Below, piece by piece: positions 32,147 through 41,028 of a DNA stretch of 64,000 nt (positions are counted from its first letter, which is position 1; the number at the start of each line of letters is the position of its first letter). Source of the DNA: CBDCPI01 sp965220245 (GTDB lineage: Bacteria; Chloroflexota; Dehalococcoidia; Lucifugimonadales; UBA3495); NCBI GenBank assembly GCA_965220245.1, contig CBDCPI010000001.1:186001-250000 (forward strand), read 5' to 3'. The notes below the pieces were generated by a model. The model was not told the DNA's origin. It made no database searches and saw nothing but the letters and a program-made list of their open reading frames with translations. A program made the position numbers and the translations under genes.

Positions 32147-32923
32147 CTAGCTGATCACTCTGTCCAATCTTTCTATGGCCAATGCCCGGCCGTTGTCTTG
32201 GTCCACGTCGATTAACACCGAATTCAATACCACCGGTCCGCTGGAAACCGGTAGCCGCTGCGGCATTCCGGTAAGAAACCGGTCTATAACCGCGCCGATG
32301 TCGCTGCCGATTACCGAGTCCATCGGGCCGGTCATGCCCACGTCGCTCACGTAAGCGGTCCCCTTGGGTAGAATCCGGCTGTCCACCGTGCCCACATGGG
32401 TGTGGGTGCCCACCACGGCGCTCACTCGCCCGTCCAAGTACCAACCCAAAGCTTGTTTTTCCGAGGTGGCTTCCGCGTGGAAGTCCACGAGTATAACCTG
32501 CGGACTCTCCGAAGCTTCGGCTTCTTGCAGGATCCGGTCGGCAGTGCGAAAAGGGCAATCCAAGGGCGGCATAAAAACCCGGCCCATCAAGTTCACTACC
32601 ATCACGTTGTTGTACACCAGAGTGCCGCGCCCCGGAGCGTCGGGGTAATTGGCGGGGCGTATCAAGGGCAGACCTTCTTCCAGGTAAGGGATTATTTCTT
32701 TTTGGTCCCAAATGTGATTGCCGGAAGTCAGGACGTCCACCCCGTTGTCCAGAAGCTCGGAGGCGGTGTCCAAGGTTAGCCCAAAGCCTCCGGCCGTGTT
32801 TTCCCCGTTAGCAATGACCATATCGATGCTGTGCTCTTGGCGCAGCGCGGGAACCAACGCCCTTATGGCCCGGCGTCCCGGATTTCCGATTACGTCTCCA
32901 ATCATTAGTATGCGCAAGGGCAA
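32147..32923 (-). CDS. ymdB: YmdB family metallophosphoesterase
   Basis: 258 residues of the TIGR00282/YmdB family, dimetal calcineurin-like phosphodiesterases related to 2',3'-cyclic nucleotide hydrolysis. Metal motifs: ILMIGDVIGNPGRR, VIANGENTAGGFGLT, SGNHIWDQKE and VVGTHTHVGTVD. The start is TTG (MPLRIL) with AAGGAG close upstream. It is 1 bp from the PHP gene and follows rny after a terminator. A link between YmdB and RNase Y neighbourhoods is common in bacteria. Confidence 0.93.
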   Translation of the reverse strand: MPLRILMIGDVIGNPGRRAIRALVPALRQEHSIDMVIANGENTAGGFGLTLDTASELLDNGVDVLTSGNHIWDQKEIIPYLEEGLPLIRPANYPDAPGRGTLVYNNVMVVNLMGRVFMPPLDCPFRTADRILQEAEASESPQVILVDFHAEATSEKQALGWYLDGRVSAVVGTHTHVGTVDSRILPKGTAYVSDVGMTGPMDSVIGSDIGAVIDRFLTGMPQRLPVSSGPVVLNSVLIDVDQDNGRALAIERLDRVIS

Positions 32924-32950
32924 CGCTCCTTAAGAGGGGAAGCATCTAAT

Positions 32951-32993
32951 ACAAAAGGGACCCAAGGCCCGGGCGTTCCCGGCTCTGGGTCCC
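32951..32993 (-). terminator. Rho-independent terminator between rny and ymdB
   Basis: An outer stem GGGACCCA (32957-32964) pairs with TGGGTCCC (32986-32993), with a GC-rich inner part. On the minus strand it is followed by a T-run (TTTTGT), so it ends the rny transcript before ymdB. Confidence 0.8.
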
Positions 32994-33056
32994 CAGTGTC
33001 TAGAGTTTGATTCTTGATAGATAGTCGCCTATCGGTACAGCCAGCAACCAGGAGGC

Positions 33057-34565
33057 TTACCTGGCGTATTCCACGTTTCGACTTTCACGGATAACCGTCA
33101 CCTTGATTTGACCGGGGAACACCAGATCATCCTCGACCTTTTTGGCGATGTCCCTGGCTAGAGAGGCAGCCTCCACGTCGTCCAAGTCTTCCGGTTTTAC
33201 CATGACCCGGACCTCTCGGCCCGCCTGGATGGCAAATGCGCGCTCCACACCGCCAAACCCGGTGGCCACGTTTTCCAAGTCCTTCAAGCGCTTGACGTAG
33301 AGCTCCAAAGACTCTTTGCGGGCTCCCGGACGCGCGGCGCTGATGGCGTCCGCGGTAGCCACCAAGAACGACTCGATAGTCTCGTGTTCGTCGCTATGGT
33401 GCTCCAAGATTCCCCGGTAGGAGCCGTAAGTCACATTGTATTTCTTGGCCAATTCGGCGCCGATTTCGGCGTGGGGTCCGGACACTTCGTGAGTGAGGGC
33501 CTTGCCGATGTCGTGCAGTAACCCGCCGACCTTGGCGATCTGCACGTTGGCTCCGGCTTCCGCGGCCAACATTCCCGAGAGCAACGCCACTTCGATGCTG
33601 TGCTTGAGCACATTCTCTCCATAGCTGTAGCGGAACTTAAGCTGGCCCAGCAACCGAATGAGGTCGGCCTCGATGCCGCTGACACCCACTTCAAAGGTGG
33701 CCTGCTCCCCAGCCTTCCAAATGGTCTGCTCGATCTCGCTTTGGGCGCGCTGCACCATGTCTTCGATACGGGCCGGCTGGATGCGCCCATCAGCGATTAG
33801 TTTTTCCAGAGTCCGCCGGGCGACCTCGCGCCGGACGGGGTCGAAACACGAGATGGTTACCACTTCCGGAGTGTCGTCGATGATCACATCGACTCCGGTT
33901 AACGATTCCAGGGTTCTTATATTCCGCCCTTCGCGGCCGATGAGACGACCCTTCATCTCATCATTGGGTAGGGGTACTGCCGAGGTAGTTACTTCCGAAA
34001 CGACATCAGTAGCCAGACGATTGATGGCTGTGGTAATGATGCGCCGAGCGTTGTCGTCGGCCTTGGTCTTGTATTCCGCTTCCAACTCGTAGTAACGCTT
34101 GGCCAGATCGTGGCGGGCTTCATCCTCGCCCCGCTTCATAACCAAATTACGCGCATCGACTACGGTCAAGGAAGCTATGCCCTCCAAAGCACGCTGCTGC
34201 TCATTTTTCAGCCCGTCAATCTCTACATAAGCCTGTTGGATTTCCGCCTCTTTATTGTTGAGCGTCCGCTGCTGCTCTTCTTGAACTTCGACTCTCCGCT
34301 CCAATTGGTCTTCCCGCTGGAGATACCGCCGCTCCACCCGGTTGAGCTCTTGACGTTGTTCCTTTAGCTCCTGCTCAGCAACAGTCCGCTGCTTCAAGGC
34401 CTCTTCTTGTGCGTTTAGCAGAATTTTCCGCTTTTCTTCCTCCGCTTGCTCTATGATGCTTTGGGCTTCCTGATTGGCGTTCTGGACCTGCGTTTCGTCG
34501 GTTTTCCGGTCGGTGGATACCCCTCTACCCGCCAGGGCGGCTAGGATTTTGGTGAAAATACTCAA
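33057..34565 (-). CDS. rny: Ribonuclease Y, lacking the usual N-terminal membrane anchor
   Basis: 502 residues. RNase Y starts mRNA decay by endonucleolytic cuts. A long Glu/Gln-rich coiled coil (residues ~30-170) is followed by a KH domain (MKGRLIGREGRNIRTLESLT) and an HD domain whose catalytic pair is in GGLLHDIGKALTHEVSG. TTG start. The usual family N-terminus is a transmembrane helix, but here it is MSIFTKILAALAGRG then charged residues, with no 18-20-residue hydrophobic run, and the in-frame sequence upstream has none either. The enzyme is possibly cytosolic or peripheral. Confidence 0.93.
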   Translation of the reverse strand: MSIFTKILAALAGRGVSTDRKTDETQVQNANQEAQSIIEQAEEEKRKILLNAQEEALKQRTVAEQELKEQRQELNRVERRYLQREDQLERRVEVQEEQQRTLNNKEAEIQQAYVEIDGLKNEQQRALEGIASLTVVDARNLVMKRGEDEARHDLAKRYYELEAEYKTKADDNARRIITTAINRLATDVVSEVTTSAVPLPNDEMKGRLIGREGRNIRTLESLTGVDVIIDDTPEVVTISCFDPVRREVARRTLEKLIADGRIQPARIEDMVQRAQSEIEQTIWKAGEQATFEVGVSGIEADLIRLLGQLKFRYSYGENVLKHSIEVALLSGMLAAEAGANVQIAKVGGLLHDIGKALTHEVSGPHAEIGAELAKKYNVTYGSYRGILEHHSDEHETIESFLVATADAISAARPGARKESLELYVKRLKDLENVATGFGGVERAFAIQAGREVRVMVKPEDLDDVEAASLARDIAKKVEDDLVFPGQIKVTVIRESRNVEYAR

Positions 34566-34754
34566 TGTATTACCCGTTCCTTTCCGCCAATTTGGGCCTC
34601 TCCATAAGCCCTTAGTATCCTGCTATCCTAACCACCAACACCGTGACTGTCAAGGATAGTCGAGGCTGGCGAGAGAGGCCCGGAAGAGCATCCCGAGAAT
34701 CTATCGAGCAATCGATGGCGATGTCGTTTCTCTTTTTTGACGCCTTCCTGAAGG

Positions 34755-34783
34755 TTGAGGCAGCCTGCGCGCTAGACTATAAT
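34755..34783 (+). promoter_or_regulatory. Sigma-70-type promoter of dnaJ
   Basis: TTGAGG at 34755-34760, a 17-bp spacer and TATAAT at 34778-34783. This is close to consensus and is oriented towards dnaJ, about 83 bp upstream of the ATG. Confidence 0.7.
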
Positions 34784-34808
34784 GAGCTAAATCCAATGAG
34801 CTAAATCC
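34781..34808. repeat. Tandem 14-bp repeat overlapping the dnaJ -10 region
   Basis: AATGAGCTAAATCC occurs twice in direct tandem at 34781-34794 and 34795-34808. The first copy starts in the -10 box, so a regulator binding the unit could affect initiation. Confidence 0.85.
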
Positions 34809-34866
34809 GCCCTGGAATCGGACCCTACAGAAACATCAACGCATCGGCGGCGCTAGGTGGTTATAG

Positions 34867-36048
34867 ATGGCCAACCGGGACTACTATGAGGTGTTGGGAG
34901 TATCCAAGAGCGACACGGAAGAAGACATCCGTAAAGCTTTCCGGAAGAAAGCCTTGGAATACCACCCCGACCGGAACAAGGACCCGAACGCCGAGTCGAA
35001 GTTCAAAGAGATTAACCAAGCCTATCAGGTGCTGTCGGACGCCAATAAACGGGCCCAATACGACCGGTTCGGACACGCCGGAGTCGGGGCCAACGGCGGT
35101 TCCGACAGGCCCTTTGACGGGTTTGACGTCTTTGGCGGGTTCGGGGATATATTCGACTCTTTCTTCGGGGACATGTCGGGACGCCGGAGCCGGGAATCCC
35201 AACGGGGTAGCGACCTCCAACAACGAGTGGTCTTGGACTTCGAAGAATCGGTCTTCGGCGCTGCCCGAGAGGTAGAGATAAACCGCTTGGAGAAGTGCCA
35301 GCGGTGTTCGGGCGCCGGCAACGAGCCGGGCACCGCGCTAAACACCTGCGCCACTTGCCGGGGCAACGGCCAAGTGCGCCGGGCCCAACGCAGCGTCTTC
35401 GGGCAGTTTACCCAGGTGGTCATGTGCCCTACTTGCCAGGGCCGCGGCAGCGTCATCCAGACCCCTTGCAACACCTGCCGCGGCGGCGGCTTGGAGCGGC
35501 GCTCCCGGAAGATCGAAGTGAGAATTCCCGCCGGAGTCGAGAGCGGTATGCAGGTCCGCCTCTCCGGCGAAGGGGATGCCAGCCGGGACAGCGGGACCCC
35601 GGGGAACCTGTACGTCCAAGTGGAGGTGCGGGACCATCCGCTATTCCGCCGGGAAGGAAACGACCTGATCTACGATCTGCCCATCAACATTGTCGAAGCC
35701 GCCTTGGGAGTCGACAAAAAAATACCGACTCTGGAGGCCGACGGCAAGACCGAGACTTTGAAAGTGCCCAACGGGACCAGGCACGGTACCGAGTTCGTAA
35801 TACGAGGCAAGGGCATACCCCACCTGCATTCAAGCCGAAGAGGCGACCTGCGGGCGTTGGTCAATCTCGAAGTGCCGCGCTCCTTGAACGCCAACCAAAG
35901 GCAACTGCTGGAAGAACTGGCCAAGTCGCTGAATGAAAATGGGCCCCGATCCAACGAGCCCCGGTCGAAGGAAGGCGGCCCAGGGCCGGATGACGATTCG
36001 GAAAACGAAAAGGGGCTGTTCGACCGCATCAAAGAAGCCCTTAGCTAA
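34867..36048 (+). CDS. dnaJ: Chaperone DnaJ (type I)
   Basis: 393 residues. The J domain (HPD at residues 33-35 in EYHPDRNKDP) is followed by a Gly/Phe-rich region and four zinc-finger CxxCxGxG motifs (CQRCSGAG, CATCRGNG, CPTCQGRG, CNTCRGGG). The C-terminal substrate-binding domains include KVPNGTRHGTEFVIRGKGIP. It stimulates the ATPase of DnaK, delivering unfolded proteins. Its tail ends with an extra acidic, Ser/Pro-rich segment. The dnaK gene is not in this window. The promoter upstream is near consensus. Confidence 0.97.
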   Translation: MANRDYYEVLGVSKSDTEEDIRKAFRKKALEYHPDRNKDPNAESKFKEINQAYQVLSDANKRAQYDRFGHAGVGANGGSDRPFDGFDVFGGFGDIFDSFFGDMSGRRSRESQRGSDLQQRVVLDFEESVFGAAREVEINRLEKCQRCSGAGNEPGTALNTCATCRGNGQVRRAQRSVFGQFTQVVMCPTCQGRGSVIQTPCNTCRGGGLERRSRKIEVRIPAGVESGMQVRLSGEGDASRDSGTPGNLYVQVEVRDHPLFRREGNDLIYDLPINIVEAALGVDKKIPTLEADGKTETLKVPNGTRHGTEFVIRGKGIPHLHSSRRGDLRALVNLEVPRSLNANQRQLLEELAKSLNENGPRSNEPRSKEGGPGPDDDSENEKGLFDRIKEALS

Positions 36049-36392
36049 GCACTTGAGGGCCGGTCCGCTTCTGTAAGAGAGCAAGGCCGCAAGCTGTTTC
36101 TCTCTCTGGTGGCGCTCGCCTCCAACACTGCGCCCAGTCTAGGCCGCTGCGGCAGTGCTCAGGGCAGACCCCTTGACTGGGCTTTCAATGAACTGCTCTG
36201 AACTGCTCTCCCAGTCCATTCCGTTGGCCCGGCCCCGGCTGCCGGCCGGGGTATAAACTTGCTCAGAAAGGGCCCCGGATGCAGGAACCCAACCACCCGC
36301 TCCAACAGTTCAAGAACAATTTCGCTCCTCACGAGCAAAGCTCTCCTAACCGCCGACCCTGAGAGCCTGTGGGGAAAAGATAGGAAGAAGTC
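36049..36392. other. Intergenic region between dnaJ and the chlorite-dismutase-family gene
   Basis: 344 bp with no supported gene. It contains a family B-like half (GTGCTCAGGGCAGACCCCTT near 36155), a direct pair GAACTGCTCT at 36191 and 36201, and a GC hairpin at 36233-36251 (CCCCGGC/GCCGGGG) without a U-tract. Confidence 0.45.
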
Positions 36393-37121
36393 ATGGCCGA
36401 GGCCCAAACCAGACCAGGCAGACGAGATTTCGTCAAACACACCTTCTTCAAAGTTTCCGCAGGATGGCGCCGGTTACCACCCAGCGAACGGGACCACAGT
36501 AAGAACCAGTTCGCCGCGGTGGTTGCCGAGTTTTCGGACCGGATAGCCATCGGCTCCTACAGCTTGGTGGGGACCCGGGGCGATGCCGATTTCTTACTGT
36601 GGGAAATCAGCCCCACTCTGGAGGCGATTAACGAGTTGCAGGCCCAACTCAACCGCACCGAGTTGGGCAGGTTCCTAGACACCCCCCACTCATACCTGTC
36701 CATGACCCGCCGCTCTCCCTATATTGATGAACACGCGGATGAACACCAGGAAATGCACCAACAGGAAGGACGACGAAGCAATCCGACGATGCGGATTGTC
36801 GGGCGAAAGTACCTCTTCGTCTATCCTTTCGTTAAGACCCACGCTTGGTACCAGTTGCCCAAGGAAGAACGACAGCGCCTGATGAACGAGCACTTTACTG
36901 TGGGACACCGCTACCCGGAGGTAAAGATCAGCACCGCCTACTCCTTCGGTCTGGACGACCAAGAGTTCGTATTGGGTTTTGAGTCGGACGATCCGGCCAA
37001 CTTCCTCGACTTGGTGGAGGAACTGCGCGGTACCGAGGTGAGGCCCTACACCGAGAGGGACACACCCATATTTACCGGTGTCAACAAGCCCCTGAGAGCT
37101 TGCCTAGACGACTTGGGCTGA
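36393..37121 (+). CDS. Chlorite dismutase-family protein (HemQ/coproheme decarboxylase-like)
   Basis: 242 residues. Core features of the Cld/HemQ family: SYSLVGTRGDADFLLWEISP in the N-terminal half, then VKTHAWYQLPKEERQRLMNE and HFTVGHRYPEVKISTAYSFG with the likely proximal heme His, and ERDTPIFTG at the end. HemQ decarboxylates coproheme to heme b in the coproporphyrin-dependent route; true chlorite dismutases split chlorite. In bacteria without chlorite respiration genes the HemQ role is more likely, but Arg/Lys details at the active site need alignment. A bidirectional terminator follows. Confidence 0.88.
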   Translation: MAEAQTRPGRRDFVKHTFFKVSAGWRRLPPSERDHSKNQFAAVVAEFSDRIAIGSYSLVGTRGDADFLLWEISPTLEAINELQAQLNRTELGRFLDTPHSYLSMTRRSPYIDEHADEHQEMHQQEGRRSNPTMRIVGRKYLFVYPFVKTHAWYQLPKEERQRLMNEHFTVGHRYPEVKISTAYSFGLDDQEFVLGFESDDPANFLDLVEELRGTEVRPYTERDTPIFTGVNKPLRACLDDLG

Positions 37122-37192
37122 GGACTGTTGGGGCGATTTGATCTTTTCCTGCACATCCGGAGCGGAGCCGAAGGGCGTTAGAGGGATAAAGC

Positions 37193-37232
37193 AGAGGGCC
37201 CTCCTCACAAGCAAGGAGGGCCCTCTCAGTTT
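37193..37232. terminator. Bidirectional rho-independent terminator
   Basis: A 13-bp stem (AGAGGGCCCTCCT, 37193-37205, with its complement at 37214-37226) with an 8-nt loop, followed by CAGTTTCT on + and CTTTAT on -. It lies between the convergent HemQ-like gene and aconitase. Confidence 0.85.
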
Positions 37233-37262
37233 CTACCTTGACCGGTATGAGAGAAGCGGACC

Positions 37263-39554
37263 CTAACCCGCGGCGGCTTGCTCTTGGTTCTTCATGTGGT
37301 TCATCGCTGAACCGGCCTTGAACCACTCGATCTGCCCTGCGTTCAGGGTATGGCTGAGGTTAAGGGTCTCCTCACTGCCGTCGGCGTGGCGCACGATGCA
37401 GCGGACGGGAGTCCCCGGCGCAAGCTCATTCAACTCGACGACACTAATCCGGTCATCTTCCAAGATCCGGTCGTAGTCGTTCGGGTCTTGGAAAGTAAGG
37501 GGCAACATACCCTGTTTCTTGAGGTTTGTCTCGTGGATGCGGGCGAAGCTGCGAGTGATGACTGCGGCGCCCCCCAAGAGGCGGGGTGATAGGGCGGCGT
37601 GTTCGCGGCTGCTGCCCTCCCCGTAGTTGCTGTCACCAATAATCACCCACTTGATTCCTTGGGATTGATAGTTCCTCGCGATTTGGGAAATGGTCTGGCC
37701 ACTCTCCCCGGTTACTACGTTCCGGCCGTGACCGGCCTCCCCGGTGAAGGCGTTGGTAGCCCCGAGGAACATGTTGTCGCTGAACTTGTCTAGGTGGCCG
37801 CGGTACCGCAACCAAGGACCGGCCGGGGAGATGTGGTCAGTGGTGGTCTTGCCCTGGGTTTTGACCAGCACCGGCACCTCGACCAAGTCCTCGCCATCCC
37901 AAACGGGCCAGGGTTGCAACACTTGAAGGCGGTCGCTGTTGGGGTCGACGGTCAGTTCAATACCGCTACCGTCTTCGGGCGGCGCCTCATAGTAGGGATT
38001 GGTTAGATCAAATTGCGAGGGCGGCACATCGGGAGCCGGCTCGGGAGGATTCAGCTTAAACGGGGCGCCGTCGGCTCCGGTGAGGGTGTCTTCCAGCGGG
38101 TTGAACGACAATCGGCCCGCCAAGGCGAAGGCAGTGACGATTTCCGGGCTGCCGATGAAGTTCATCGTGGTCGGCTCGCCATCGTTACGCCTAGGGAAGT
38201 TGCGGTTGTACGAGGTAATGATGCTATTTGGGACGCCTACCATCTCCTGAGACCGCCGCCACTGGCCGATGCAGGGACCGCAGGCATTGGCTAGCACCGT
38301 GCCGTCGATTTCCGTCAAGGAGGCCATCTGGCCGTCTCTTTCAATGGTCGCCCGGATCATCTCGGAACCCGGGGTTACCATGAAGGGCACCGCGGCGTTG
38401 ATTCCGTGAGCGGCCGCTTGTTCCGCCACGTCGGCAGCGCGGCTCATGTCCTCGTAGGAGGAATTGGTGCAGCTACCGATGAGAGCGGTGGAGATCTCGT
38501 CAACAAAGCCGTTGGCCTCATCTCTAACTTCGGCAGCCAGCATGGATATCGGCCGGGCCCGGTCCGGGGAGTGCGGGCCAACGATATGGGGCTCGAGCTG
38601 GTCCAAGTCTATCTCGACCACCCGGTCAAAGTACCGCTCGGGATTAGCCTCCACTTCCGCGTCGGGCTCCAGAATGTGCTGGTGCTTTTCCGCCAGTTCG
38701 GCCAATTCCCCTTTGCCAGTGGCGGCCAAGTATCTCGCCATCGGCGGGCCGTAAGCAAACATTGACGTGGTGGCGCCCAGTTCGGCGCCCATGTTAGTGA
38801 TGGTCGCTTTGCCGGTGGCGCTGATGGTCCGGGCGCCAGGGCCGAAGTACTCGATAATCGAGTTGGTGCCGCCTTCGACAGTCAATTCACCTGCCAGTTT
38901 GAGAATCACGTCCTTCGGCGCCGTCCAGCCGCTCATCTTGCCGGTGAGGTGTACTCCGATGTACCTAGGATAGAGCACTTCCCAAGGGAGTCCCGCCATC
39001 ACCTCCACGGCGTCGGCCCCCCCCACGCCCACGGCGCAAGCGCCCAAACCGCCCGCGTTGGGCGTGTGAGAGTCGGTGCCGATGATGATCTCCCCGGGGA
39101 ATGCGTAGTTCTCCAGAACGACCTGGTGAATAATTCCCGCCCCCGGACCCCAGAAACCCACACCGTACTTGGCGGAGATCGAACGGAGGAATTCGTATAC
39201 CTCTTGGTTCTCCGCCAAAGACTCCCGAAGGTCGGATTGCCCCTCGGACCGGGCTTGAATCAAATGGTCGCAGTGCTGGGTAGTGGGCACAGCAACCTGG
39301 GTTCTCCCCGTCTGGACGAATTGAAGCATCGCGGTTTGGCCCAAGACATCCTGAAGGACGACTCGATCGGGGCGTAGCTGGATGTAACTTTGACCGCGCT
39401 CCAGCTCGGCAGTCTCCGGGTCGTCCAAGTGACCCAGCACCACCTTGTCCGCCAGTGTCAGGGGCCGGTTAAGGCGAGAGCGGACGACTTCCAGGTTCCG
39501 CTCCATCTTCTGATAAACCTCGGCTACGAATTCGGCGGTTGACTCGACGTTCAT
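37263..39554 (-). CDS. Aconitate hydratase
   Basis: About 763 residues from an ATG at 39554 (GAGGAG upstream), MNVESTAEFVAEV. An in-frame codon at 39620 would add 22 residues with no homology. Aconitase interconverts citrate and isocitrate in the TCA cycle. The [4Fe-4S] ligands are in IGSCTNSSYEDMSRAADV and CGPCIGQW. PTTQHCDHLIQ, IIIGTDSHTPNAGGLG and NYGEGSSREHAAL-type blocks are typical, with the C-terminal swivel domain last. Length is nearer to the mitochondrial-type aconitase than to AcnA of about 890. Confidence 0.95.
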   Translation of the reverse strand: MNVESTAEFVAEVYQKMERNLEVVRSRLNRPLTLADKVVLGHLDDPETAELERGQSYIQLRPDRVVLQDVLGQTAMLQFVQTGRTQVAVPTTQHCDHLIQARSEGQSDLRESLAENQEVYEFLRSISAKYGVGFWGPGAGIIHQVVLENYAFPGEIIIGTDSHTPNAGGLGACAVGVGGADAVEVMAGLPWEVLYPRYIGVHLTGKMSGWTAPKDVILKLAGELTVEGGTNSIIEYFGPGARTISATGKATITNMGAELGATTSMFAYGPPMARYLAATGKGELAELAEKHQHILEPDAEVEANPERYFDRVVEIDLDQLEPHIVGPHSPDRARPISMLAAEVRDEANGFVDEISTALIGSCTNSSYEDMSRAADVAEQAAAHGINAAVPFMVTPGSEMIRATIERDGQMASLTEIDGTVLANACGPCIGQWRRSQEMVGVPNSIITSYNRNFPRRNDGEPTTMNFIGSPEIVTAFALAGRLSFNPLEDTLTGADGAPFKLNPPEPAPDVPPSQFDLTNPYYEAPPEDGSGIELTVDPNSDRLQVLQPWPVWDGEDLVEVPVLVKTQGKTTTDHISPAGPWLRYRGHLDKFSDNMFLGATNAFTGEAGHGRNVVTGESGQTISQIARNYQSQGIKWVIIGDSNYGEGSSREHAALSPRLLGGAAVITRSFARIHETNLKKQGMLPLTFQDPNDYDRILEDDRISVVELNELAPGTPVRCIVRHADGSEETLNLSHTLNAGQIEWFKAGSAMNHMKNQEQAAAG

Positions 39555-39628
39555 TGTCTTGGCTCCTCTACCAGTAAAATCGGCCGGGATAATAGATGGA
39601 TACCCGCTCCCTTCCTCCATTGACGCTA

Positions 39629-39664
39629 GAAAACCTTTAAAGGTCTATGCCTTTAAAGGTTTTC
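39629..39664 (-). terminator. Hairpin with T-rich arm between aconitase and ferredoxin genes
   Basis: Perfect 15-bp arms (GAAAACCTTTAAAGG and its complement) at 39629-39643 and 39650-39664, loop 6 nt. Read on the minus strand the 3' arm ends in GGTTTTC. It separates the ferredoxin gene from the aconitase gene. Confidence 0.8.
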
Positions 39665-39716
39665 GCACCAGGCGGCTTTAAGCCTCCGCCTATAGGCTGA
39701 AGCCTTCGGGAACGCC

Positions 39717-39986
39717 TTATTTCCGCTTCAAGTCCGCCGGGTCGGTGTTCTTGAAGTAATCGTAGTTTATGGGAATGTAAGGCGCGAACTGAGGAGGCGT
39801 GGCGTCCTCGGCAAAAATCGCAGTGACGGGACAAACAGGCTCACAGGCGGCGCAGTCGATGCACTCGTCAGGACTGATATAGTACATATCGTCCTCGTCC
39901 CTAGTATAGATGCAGTCCACTGGGCAAACGTCCACGCAGGCCGAGTCTTTCACGCCGACACATGGCTCGGTAATTATATAGGTCAT
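39717..39986 (-). CDS. fdxA: 7Fe-type bacterial ferredoxin
   Basis: 89 residues. The first cluster block is C9-VGVKDSACVDVCPVDCIY (C-x7-C-x3-CP, the [3Fe-4S] type) and the second is CIDCAACEPVCP (C-x2-C-x2-C-x3-CP, [4Fe-4S]). The C-terminal PINYDYFKNTD is typical of FdxA-like 7Fe ferredoxins. It carries electrons for oxidoreductases in the cytosol. Its own transcript seems to end at the hairpin 39629-39664. No partner reductase is adjacent. Confidence 0.93.
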   Translation of the reverse strand: MTYIITEPCVGVKDSACVDVCPVDCIYTRDEDDMYYISPDECIDCAACEPVCPVTAIFAEDATPPQFAPYIPINYDYFKNTDPADLKRK

Positions 39987-40104
39987 TCTTTAAGGCTCCT
40001 CCGGAACTAAAAGTGACGGTCTAGGTTAACCGGACCCTAGGTGACGAAAAGCCGGCTGACCAGCAAAATTATAGCATAGCTTGGCAGGTTTGCAATCGTG
40101 GAAT

Positions 40105-40554
40105 CTAAAGCACCAAGCCATAGGTCCGCTTCTTGATGGCCAGGTTTACGAAAGTCTCGGTGCGTTGTACACCGTCGATCACGCCAATCCTGGTCCTGAG
40201 AAAAGTGCCCAGACTTTCCGCCGACTCCAGCCCAACCCAGATAAACACGTCATAAGCCCCGGTGGTGATGGCTACGTAGTGGGCCTCTTCCAGGTTGGCA
40301 ATGGACTCGGCAACAGTGTCGGACTTACCGGGGCCCGTTTGAAGACCGATTAGCGCAGTGGTGGCATATCCGAGCTTTTCCAAATTGGGAACCGCAATAA
40401 CTCTGACGACATCGTCCTGAATCAACCGCCTGAGCCTACGCCGGACCGTACCTTCACTCACGCCTACTTCCCGAGCAATTTTGGCGTTGGAGGCACGGCC
40501 GTCCATTTGCAACAGGCCGATGATTTTGCGGTCCAGTTCGTCCATTGATGACAC
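40105..40554 (-). CDS. Lrp/AsnC family transcriptional regulator
   Basis: 149 residues with an N-terminal winged HTH (LDRKIIGLLQMDGRASNAKI, then AREVGVSEGTVRRRLRRLIQ) and a RAM/ACT-like ligand domain in the C-terminal half (TTALIGLQTGPGKSDTVA and AYDVFIWVGLESAESL). Lrp/AsnC proteins form octamers and sense amino acids. No neighbouring amino acid gene points to the ligand. It may regulate its own promoter, in the 474-bp gap towards tRNA-Ser. Confidence 0.9.
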   Translation of the reverse strand: MSSMDELDRKIIGLLQMDGRASNAKIAREVGVSEGTVRRRLRRLIQDDVVRVIAVPNLEKLGYATTALIGLQTGPGKSDTVAESIANLEEAHYVAITTGAYDVFIWVGLESAESLGTFLRTRIGVIDGVQRTETFVNLAIKKRTYGLVL

Positions 40555-40865
40555 TCCTCGTTACATTCGCTGCCGCTTTGTGAAAATCAATCATAGAACA
40601 GGGGATTTTAGTTGTCAATACCGCAATATTTCCGTCGAATTGCGTTATTTTCCACTCCAGCATTCCAAACGATAATCAGTCCTAATCTACTCCTCATCTA
40701 AGACCTTCCCCCTCCTTGTATGTCCGATAACCGCCTACCGGGCTTGTAGACCAGCATTACTTTCCCTTCAGGGGTCCACCTTGCCGCTTCATTTTTGTGC
40801 CTACCGTCAACCTGACGAGGCCTTTGCTGAAAGCTCAGGACGATTGCAAAGTCTCGACCCCTACC

Positions 40866-40933
40866 TGTCATTCTGAGCGGAGCGAAGAATCTCAGCTACA
40901 GTGGGGAGACTCTTCGCTGCGCTCAGGGTGACA
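40866..40933. repeat. Family E inverted repeat
   Basis: TGTCATTCTGAGCGGAGCGA, then AGAATCTC, at 40866-40895 pairs with GAGACTCTTCGCTGCGCTCA, then GGGTGACA, at 40906-40933. A related element is at 61028-61124. It matches a well-known class of dispersed hairpin repeats. Confidence 0.75.
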
Positions 40934-40987
40934 ATGAAAAGGGCCTGACTGACTTTGCAATCATCCTGGCTGAAAGCTGGCCGGGTA

Positions 40988-41016
40988 TTGCTGGGGATAT
41001 ACCCATTTGTTAACAT
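40988..41016 (+). promoter_or_regulatory. tRNA-Ser promoter
   Basis: TTGCTG at 40988-40993, a 17-bp spacer and TAACAT at 41011-41016, 12 bp upstream of the mature tRNA 5' end. A sigma-70-type promoter of good quality. Confidence 0.7.
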
Positions 41017-41028
41017 ATAGGCAGACAG

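Larger units (their letters stand above)
34566..34866. other. Intergenic region between rny and dnaJ
   Basis: This 301-bp gap separates divergent rny (-) and dnaJ (+). It carries the dnaJ promoter (34755-34783) and a tandem 14-bp repeat. No gene is supported. I found no CIRCE element (TTAGCACTC-type inverted repeat) here. Confidence 0.6.
40555..41028. other. Intergenic region upstream of tRNA-Ser
   Basis: 474 bp holding a family E inverted repeat (40866-40933), the tRNA promoter (40988-41016) and otherwise no gene. A minus-strand open frame of 86 codons crosses the tRNA and was rejected as chance. Confidence 0.6.

Noticed and set aside
34566..34866. CIRCE/HrcA operator before dnaJ
   Set aside because: No TTAGCACTC-N9-GAGTGCTAA-type repeat was found; only a tandem 14-bp repeat.
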